Shown here piece after piece: positions 37,801 through 47,800 of a stretch of DNA of 64,000 bases; position 1 is the first letter of the stretch; each line of letters opens with the position of its first letter. The position numbers and the translations under genes are program-made. The notes beneath the pieces are model-generated. The model was given only the letters and a program-made list of their open reading frames with translations. It had not been told where the DNA came from and did no database searches. Source of the stretch: Babylonia areolata (lineage: Eukaryota; Mollusca; Gastropoda; Neogastropoda; Buccinidae); NCBI RefSeq assembly GCF_041734735.1, contig NC_134906.1, forward strand, positions 30,964,500 to 31,028,499. The letters run 5' to 3'.

Positions 37801-40800
37801 TTTTCCTGGTGGTGTTTGCATATTCTGTTTGTAAGATGACACAGAAGTGAAAAACCAAATCTATATTCATCAATACAATACTTTTCCTGGTGGTGTTTGC
37901 ATATTCTGTTTGTAAGATGACACAGAAGTGAAAAACCAAATCTATATTCATCAATACAATACTTTTCCTGGTGGTGTTTGCATATTCTGTTTGTAAGATG
38001 ACACAGAAGTGAAAAACCAAATCTATATTCATCAATACAATACTTTTCCTGGTGGTGTTTGCATATTCTGTTTGTAAGATGACACAGAAGTGAAAAACCA
38101 AATCTATATTCATCAATACAATACTTTTCCTGGTGGTGTTTGCATATTCTGTTTGTAAGATGACACAGAAGTGAAAAACCAAATCTATATTCATCAATAC
38201 AATACTTTTCCTGGTGGTGTTTGCATATTCTGTTTGTAAGATGACACAGAAGTGAAAAACCAAATCTATATTCATCAATACAATACTTTTCCTGGTGGTG
38301 TTTGCATATTCTGTTTGTAAGATGACACAGAAGTGAAAAACCAAATCTATATTCATCAATACAATACTTTTCCTGGTGGTGTTTGCATATTCTGTTTGTA
38401 AGATGACACAGAAGTGAAAAACCAAATCTATATTCATCAATACAATACTTTTCCTGGTGGTGTTTGCATATTCTGTTTGTAAGATGACACAGAAGTGAAA
38501 AACCAAATCTATATTCATCAATACAATACTTTTCCTGGTGGTGTTTGCATATTCTGTTTGTAAGATGACACAGAAGTGAAAAACCAAATCTATATTCATC
38601 AATACAATACTTTTCCTGGTGGTGTTTGCATATTCTGTTTGTAAGATGACACAGAAGTGAAAAACCAAATCTATATTCATCAATACAATACTTTTCCTGG
38701 TGGTGTTTGCATATTCTGTTTGTAAGATGACACAGAAGTGAAAAACCAAATCTATATTCATCAATACAATACTTTTCCTGGTGGTGTTTGCATATTCTGT
38801 TTGTAAGATGACACAGAAGTGAAAAACCAAATCTATATTCATCAATACAATACTTTTCCTGGTGGTGTTTGCATATTCTGTTTGTAAGATGACACAGAAG
38901 TGAAAAACCAAATCTATATTCATCAATACTTTTCCTGGCGGTGTTCTGTTTGTAAGATGACATAGAATCAGAAGAAAGGAAGATCAGGTCTGAAAGGGAA
39001 AAAGACGTGCATGTGGTCCATAAACAGGAAATCAGTTGTAGCACACTGCCTTTAACTTAGCTTCTTCTGTTAAGTGATGTCGGTCAGTTCACCAGTATTC
39101 ACATGGTGGCGTTGTAGGATATAACATGACAACCTTTGTGCCAAATATCACATGGGGTGGGACATTGTCAGGATGTCAGGTAAAACTGTATGCAGGTAAA
39201 ACATTATTGAAGGTGTCGATTTCATGTTGTCTGATTATGGGATATAATTAGCCTGTCAGGTGAAACATTCAGGGTGGGGATTTGATGTGGACTGAACATA
39301 GGACATAGTTAGCATGCCAGGTAAAACGTTATACAGGGTGGGGATTTGATGTGGACTGAACATAGGACATAGTTAGCATGCCAGGTAAAACGTTATACAG
39401 GGTGGGGATTTGATGTGGACTGAACATAGGACATAGTTAGCATGCCAGGTAACACATTATACAGGGTGGGGATTTGATGTGGACTGAACATAGGACATAG
39501 TTAGCATGCCAGGTAACACATTATACAGGGTGGGGATTTGATGTGGACTGAACATAGGACATAGTTAGCATGCCAGGTAAAACGTTATACAGGGTGGGGA
39601 TTTGATGTGGACTGAATGTGAGACATAGCATGCCAGGTAAAACGTTATACAGGGTGGGGATTTGATGTGGACTGAACATGGGACATAGTTAGCATGCCAG
39701 GTAAAACGTTATACAGGGTGGGGATTTGATGTGGACTGAACATGGGACATAGTTAGCATGCCAGGTAACACGTTATACAGGGTGGGGATTTGATGTGGAC
39801 TGAACATAGGACATAGTTAGCATGTCAGGTAAAAGGTTATTGAGGTGTGGACATGGTTAGTCTGTCAGATAAAAGGTTATTGAGGTGTGAACATGGCTAG
39901 CCTGTCAGGTAAAAGGTTATTGAGGTGTGGACATGGTTAGTCTGTCAGATAAAAGGTTATTGGGGTGTGAACATGGCTAGCCTGTCAGGTAAAAGGTTAT
40001 TGAGGTGTGGACATGGTTAGTCTGTCAGATAAAAGGTTATTGAGGTGTGGCTATGGCTAGCCTGTCAGGTAAAGGGTTATTGATGTGTGAACATGGTTAG
40101 TCTGTCAGACAAATGGTTATTGAGGTGTGGACATGGTTAGTCTGTCAGATAAAAGGATAATTACTGAGGTGTGGATATGGCTAGTCGGTCAGGTAAAAGG
40201 TTATTGAGGTGTGGACATGGTTAGTCTGTCAGGTAAAAGGTTATTAAGGTGTGGACATGGTTAGTCTGTCAGGTAAAAGGTTATTGAGGTGTGGACATGG
40301 TTAGTCTGTCAGGTAAAAGGATAATTATTGAGGTGTGCACATGGTTAGTCTGTCAGGTAAAAGGATGATTATTGAGGTGTGGACATGGTTAGTCTGACAG
40401 GTAAAAGGATGATTATTGAGGTGTGTGTTTCACGCTGACTGATAATGGCTGTGCAGTGTACCTGTGGTGTGATGACCAGACAGGTAAAAGGATGATTATT
40501 GAGGTGTGTGTTTCACACTGACTGACCATGTCTTGCAGTGTACCTGTGGTGTGACGACCAGACAGGTAAAAGGATGATTATTGAGGTGTGTGTTTCACAC
40601 TGACTGACCATGTCTTGCAGTGTACCTGTGGTGTGATGACCAGACAGGTAAAAGGATGATTATTGAGGTGTGTGTTTCACACTGACTGACCATGTCTTGC
40701 AGTGTACCTGCGGTGTGACGACCAGACAGGTAAAAGGATGATTATTGAGGTGTGTGTTTCACACTGACTGATAATGGCTGTGCAGTGTACCTGCGGTGTG

Positions 40801-43800
40801 ACGACCAGACAGGTAAAAGGATGATTATTGAGGTGTGTGTTTCACACTGACTGATAATGGCTGTGCAGTGTACCTGCGGTGTGACGACCAGACGGTGGTT
40901 GGCTCCCTGAAGACGTATGAAGGTCTGATCAGCACTCTGGCCAACACCGCCACCGTCCACTTCCTGTGCCAGGTGGCGCCCCCTGCTGGTTGCGCCATGC
41001 TCACTGTGTCGGCTCACTGCGAGGCTCACGTTATGCTCAAGGTCAGTCACCCTCCCACACTGAAATGGTCCCAGGACAGTTTTGGTCTGTATGACACCCC
41101 CTACCCCAAACAGCCCCAGGACAGTTTTGGTCTGTATGACACCCCCCACCCAAAACAGCCCCAGGACAGTTTTGGTCTGTATGACACGCCCCCACCCCAA
41201 ACAACCCCAGGACAGTTTTGGTCTGTATGACACCCCCCACCCCAAACAGCCCTAGGACAGTTTTGGTCTGTATGACACCCCCCCCCACCCCAAACAGCCC
41301 CAGGACTTTTTTTGGTCTGTATGACACCCCCCACCCCAAACAGCCCCAGGACAGTTTTGGTCTGTATGACACCCCCCCACCCCAAACAGCTCCAGGACAG
41401 TTTTGGTCTGTATGACACCCCCCCACCCCAAACAGCCCCAGGACAGTTTTGGTCTGTATGACACGCCCCCACCCCAAACAGCCCCAGGACAGTTTTGGTC
41501 TGTATGACACCCCCCCACCCCAAACAGCCCCAGGACAGTTTTGGTCTGTATGACACGCCCCCACCCCAAACAGCCTCAGGACAGTTTTGGTCTGTATGAC
41601 ACCCCCCCACCAAGACGGCCCCAGGGCAGTTTTCAGGCTGTTTTATGTTTCCTCCAAGTGCTTTAGACACTGTTGACAACAGTGAGTAGTGCTATGAAAA
41701 CTGATGGACAGTAGACACTGTTGACAACAGTGAGTAGTGCTATGAAAACTGATTGACAGTAGACACTGTTGACAACAGTGAGTAGTGCTATGAAAACTGA
41801 TTGACAGTAGACACTGTTGACAACAGTGAGTAGTGCTATGAAAACTGATGGACAGTAGACACTGTTGACGACAGTGAGTAGTGCTATGAAAACTGATGGA
41901 CAGTAGACACTGTTGACAACAGTGAGTAGTGCTGTGAAAACTGATTGACAGTAGACACTGTTGACAACAGTGAGTAGTGCTATGAAAACTGATGGACAGT
42001 GGGCAGGGTGTGATCAACGTGGAGAAAGAGGTGGGCTATCACATGTCTCTCTGATGATGATGATGTAAGAGACATGTGATAGCAGTGTTTACCTGGCAGG
42101 GTGTGATCAACGTGGAGAAAGAGGTGGGCTATCACATGTCTCTCTGATGATGATGATGTAAGACATGTGATAGCAGTGTTTACCTGGCAGGGTGTGATCA
42201 ACGTGGAGAAAGAGGTGGGCTATCACATGTCTCTCTGATGATGATGATGTAAGAGACATGTGATAGCAGTGTTTACCTGGCAGGGTGTGATCAACGTGGA
42301 GAAAGAGGTGGGCTATCACATGTCTCTCTGATGATGATGATGTAAGAGACATGTGATAGCAGTGTTTACCTGGCAGGGTGTGATCAACGTGGAGAAAGAG
42401 GTGGGCTATCACATGTCTCTCTGATGATGATGATGTAAGAGACATGTGATAGCAGTGTTTACCTGGCAGGGTGTGATCAACGTGGAGAAAGAGGTGGGCT
42501 ATCACATGTCTCTCTGATGATGATGATGTAAGAGACATGTGATAGCAGTGTTTACCTGGCAGGGTGTGATCAACGTGGAGAAAGAGGTGGGCTATCACAT
42601 GTCTCTCTGATGATGATGATGTAAGAGACATGTGATAGCAGTGTTTACCTGGCAGGGTGTGATCAACGTGGAGAAAGAGGTGGGCTATCACATGTCTCTC
42701 TGATGATGATGATGTAAGAGACATGTGATAGCAGTGTTTACCTGGCAGGGTGTGATCAACGTGGAGAAAGAGGTGGGCTATCACATGTCTCTCTGATGAT
42801 GATGATGTAAGAGATGTGATAGCAGTGTTTACCTGGCAGGGTGTGATCAACGTGGAGAAAGAGGTGGGCTATCACATGTCTCTCTGAAGATGATGATGTA
42901 AGAGACATGTGATAGCAGTGTTTACCTGGCAGGGTGTGATCAACGTGGAGAAAGAGGTGGGCAAGCTGCAGACCAAGAAGGAGACGCTGAACAAACAGCT
43001 GAAGAAACTTCAGGACGCTGCTGCCACCCCTACCTACCTCACCAAGGTGCCGGAGGACGTTCGCACCCAGAACTCTGAAAAGGTAATCACGCTCGCTGCT
43101 AATTTCTCCCCCTTCTCCACTCCTTCAGTGGTGGTCTAAGGTTCGGACCCAAACTCTGAAAAGGTAATCACGCTCGCTGCTATTCCCGCCCTCCCCCCAC
43201 TCCTTCAGTGGTGGTCATAGATTGTGTCAGAAAAGAATGTAGAAGACAGTGTCACAGAATGTGTCAGAAAAGAATGTAGAAGACAGTGTCACAGAATGTG
43301 TCAGAAAAGAATGGAGAAGACAGTGTCATAGAATGTGTCAGAAAAGAATGGAGAAGACAGTGTCACAGAATGTGTCAGAAAAGAATGTAGAAGACAGTGT
43401 CACAGAATGTGTCAGAAAAGAATGTAGAAGACAGTGTCATAGAATGTGTCAGAAAAGAATGGAGAAGACAGTGTCACAGAATGTGTCAGAAAAGAATGTA
43501 GAAGACAGTGTCACAGAATGTGTCAGAAAAGAATGTAGAAGACAGTGTCACAGAATGTGTCAGAAAAGAATGGAGAAGACAGTGTCACAGAATGTGTCAG
43601 AAAAGAATGGAGAAGACAGTGTCACAGATTGTGTCAGAAAAGAATGTAGAAGACAGTGTCACAGAATGTGTCAGAAAAGAATGCAGAAGACAGTGTCACA
43701 GAATGTGTCAGAAAAGAATGCAGAAGACAGTGTCATAGGTATGGGGTACCACAAGGTTCTGTCCTGGGACCAGTACTCTTTACAATGTACACACAACATG

Positions 43801-44608
43801 TAAGTTTGACCATCCAACAGTCTGTACCTCACTATCATCTGTTTGCTGACGATTCTCAACTGCATGATTCTACAATTCCCTCTGAAATTCCTTGTTTAGC
43901 TTCTAAATTTAAAACTGGCACAGAAAATGTAGCAAAGTGGATGAAACAAAACAAACTAAAAATGAATGATGACAAAACAGAACTCAAGTTGACTGGTAAT
44001 AAAAATAAGCTCAAGCAGATAAATACAACGTCTGTGATTTGTTCTGGCATAGACATTTCTTTCTCAAGTTCTGTCCGCAATGTTGGTTTTTACCTCGATT
44101 CATTCTTCACAATGGAAACTCGTGAACCACCTGTGTAGAGTTCTTTACTTTCGGTTTCGTAAGATTAGTAAAATCCGCACCTTCCTGTCTGTTGATGCCG
44201 CCAACAAACTTGCTGTTGCCTTCATTTTATCCCGCCTAGATTATTGTAATTCTCTCTTAGCTGGCCTTCCCAATGATAAACTCTACGAGCTCCAGAAAAT
44301 ACGGAATAGTGTAGCTCGACTCAATCAATCAATCAATCAAAAACACTTTATTAATCCACATGGAAATTAAGTTGTGCAATCACAGGCTCATTGTAAACAC
44401 TGGCATAAAATCATGCGCAACATAAGAAGAGATTAAAACTAGTCAAATAAGAATTCCCAATAGCTGACGATATACTAACCCCCCCACCCCCCACCCCCCC
44501 ACACACATACTCATGTTAAGACAATAGGGTATTGCACAACAATATTAACAAATGAAAACATCCAACAAAAAAAGGGTATAAGATTACTAAAAATGACATG
44601 CGCGCACG

Positions 44609-44678
<70 letters not shown>

Positions 44679-44751
44679 AAGACCATAAGGTATTGTACAA
44701 CAATACATAAATAAAAACATCAAGGGAATAAATCGTATATATAAGTAAAAT

Positions 44752-44819
<68 letters not shown>

Positions 44820-47800
44820 TCACTCACACACACACAAACAACGTATGCATGCACATAACATATGTCACGCCAATAAGATTAGAACATTAACATTAAGATA
44901 CATGAAATCCAAGTAAAATAAGAAAATATTTTAAAATCACTTCCGATCACACACACACAAAAATGCTTGCTTGCCCGTGCTCACCCGCTCAGTCCCACAT
45001 GCACGCATAATGTCTGCTCCCATACACTCGTCTGCTGGTGAAGTTCAGGTGTTGCTGTGGCGAGGGGGCTTGGGGAGTGGGAGGGTTCACTTAGTGTATT
45101 GGATGTTTTGATTGTGTGCGCGAATGGCTGTAGGAATAAATGAATTAATGTATCGAGATGTTCTTGCGCGTGGAGCTCTAAACCTACCACTTATGTCTGA
45201 CCTTCTGCTATTAATGTCATCATGTAGTGGGTGTCTTACGTCGGTCAAAATTGTTATTAGTCTGTCAGTCAGTTTTCTATTGTGCATGTCGCTAAAGGTG
45301 TCTTGTCTTATACCCACCACCCCACCCACTTTCCTAATGACTTTTTCCAACCTGTCTTTGTTATGTTTGGTCAGGTTTCCCCCCCAGCACACGGCTCCGT
45401 ATGTTAAAACACTACAGACAACAGATGTGTAAAACATTTGGAGCATCTGCTTGCATACATTAAAAGATTTCATTTTTCTAAGACAGTACATGCGACTGTT
45501 GCTCTTTTTAATGAGTGCAGTTGAGTTTTCATTCCAAGACAGCTTATTGTCGATTATCACACCGAGATATTTGTATGAGTCTACTTGTTCGACCACTTCA
45601 TTTTTTGTGATGATTTTACTTAAAGTTGATTTCTTTTTTCTGAAGTCGATTACAAGCTCTTTGGTTTTGCCAACATTCAGCTCAAGGAAATTTTCTTCAC
45701 ACCAGTTCACAAACCTGTCAATTTCTCTTCGGTAGTCAGTGTCATCGTCGTCAGTAATAAGTCCTGTCAGTGCGGAGTCATCTGCAAACTTAACGAGGGG
45801 ACACGAATTGGTCAGGCTTCTGCATTCAGCCGTATACAAGGTAAAAAGAAAAGGCGAGAGGACTGTACCTTGTGGTGCACCTGTGTTTGTGAAAGAGACA
45901 GTAGACATAAAATCATTTAATTTTACAAACTGAGGCCTTTTAGTAAGATAGTCTAAAACCCATAAAATCGTCGGAAAAGCGAGTCCCATGTGCATCAGCT
46001 TTTTTGCTAAGAGGTGAGGTTGAATTGTATTAAAAGCACTAGAAAAATCAAAGAACATCAAGCGGACACAGGTATTTGATTTGTCTCGTCCTTAAAAAGT
46101 CGAGGAGAGAGAGTGCTACTGCTGTCCTGCGGACACTTCATTGGTTGCCTGTTCAAGCCAGAATTGAATATAAAGCTGCCTGTCTGTGCTTTCAGTGTCT
46201 GAATTGTGATACCACACCCTCATATCTTTCTGAGCTTGTTAACCCGTACTTGCCAAACAAAACATTGAGATCTCTTGATTCCTCCCAGCTAACTGTTCCC
46301 CGATACTTCCTTAACTCCTGTGGAAAGAGGTCATTTTCCGTCTTCGGCCTAACAACTTGGAAATCTCTGCCTATTGCTCTCAGACAAACAACTCATCTAT
46401 CTACCTTTAAAACAACTCTTAAAACTTATCTCTTTAAAAAATATGTCATAACTCAAATAGTGCTGTTGTCCCAGGCTCATGGCAATGTGAGTGTGTGTGA
46501 TGGGTGAGTAGAGAGAATGGGGGTGGGTGGTGGTGTGGTTGGAAAGGGAGATGGGGGTGGGTGGTGGTGGTGTGGTTGGAAAGGGAGATGGGGGTGGGTG
46601 GTGGTGGTGTGGTTGGAAAGGGAGATGGGGGTGGGTGGTGGTGGTGTGGTTGGAAAGGGAGATGGGGGTGGGTGGTGGTGGTGTGGTTGGAAAGGGAGAT
46701 GGGGGTGGGTGGTGGTGGTGTGGTTGGAAAGGGAGAAGGGGTGGGTGGTGGTGGTGTGGTTGGAAAGGGAGATGGGGGTGGTGGTGGTGTGGTTGGAAAG
46801 GGAGATGGGGGTGGTGGTGTGGTTGGAAAGGGAGATGGGGGTGGGTGGTGGTGGTGTGGTTGGAAAGGGAGATGGGGTGGGTGGTGGTGGTGTGGTTGGA
46901 AAGGGAGATGGGGTGGGTGGTGGTGGTGTGGTTGGAAAGGGAGATGGGGTGGGTGGTGGTGGTGTGGTTGGAAAGGGAGATGGGGTGGGTGGTGGTGGTG
47001 TGGTTGGAAAGGGAGATGGGGGTGGGTGGTGGTGGTGTGGTTGGAAAGGGAGATGGGGGTGGGTGGTGGTGGTGTGGTTGGAAAGGGAGATGGGGTGGGT
47101 GGTGGTGGTGTGGTTGGAAAGGGAGATGGGGTGGGTGGTGGTGGTGTGGTTGGAAAGGGAGATGGGGTGGGTGGTGGTGGTGTGGTTGGAAAGGGAGATG
47201 GGGGTGGGTGGTGGTGGTGTGGTTGGAAAGGGAGATGGGGTGGGTGGTGGTGGTGTGGTTGGAAAGGGAGATGGGGTGGGTGGTGGTGGTGTGGTTGGAA
47301 AGGGAGATGGGGGTGGGTGGTGGTGGTGTGGTTGGAAAGGGAGATGGGGGTGGGTGGTGGTGGTGTGGTTGGAAAGGGAGATGGGGGTGGGTGGTGGTGG
47401 TGTGGTTGGAAAGGGAGATGGGGTGGGTGGTGGTGGTGTGGTTGGAAAGGGAGAAGGACTGTCCTTCTGCGTTCATGGACTGCAACTTCCACGTTCACTT
47501 GTATGTACACAAGTGGGCTTTTATGTGTATGACCATTTTTACCCCGCCATGTAGGCAGCTATACTCTGCTTTCGGGGGTCCGATTCTGTCCAAAACTTTA
47601 TTTTACAATTTTTACAAAATCTATGACATGCAAATTACAGTTATGCTCCTTTTTACATGTATATGTTTTAAGTGAAAATTGTTGTTATCTCAGCTGTTTA
47701 ATCATGTGTGTGTCTGTGTGTGTGTGTTTGTGTGTGTGTTGGAGTGTAACAGTTGTAGTATTAAGAGTATGTTACTTTGTGAGTTTTATGCATTTTGTTT

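Noticed and set aside
36977-39044. 649- and 664-codon frames on the - strand
   Set aside because: Produced by an 81-bp satellite whose length is a multiple of three. No start context, splice sites or homology.
43249-43803. 184-codon frame with VSEKN repeats
   Set aside because: Read-through of a 37-bp array into the LINE start.
44600-44840. CA microsatellites as regulatory or Z-DNA element
   Set aside because: They lie in the 3' UTR of the inner LINE and are ordinary dinucleotide repeats; no evidence of function.
46397-47675. Frames rich in Gly/Trp (+) or Pro/His (-)
   Set aside because: Artefacts of the G-rich 37-39-bp array.
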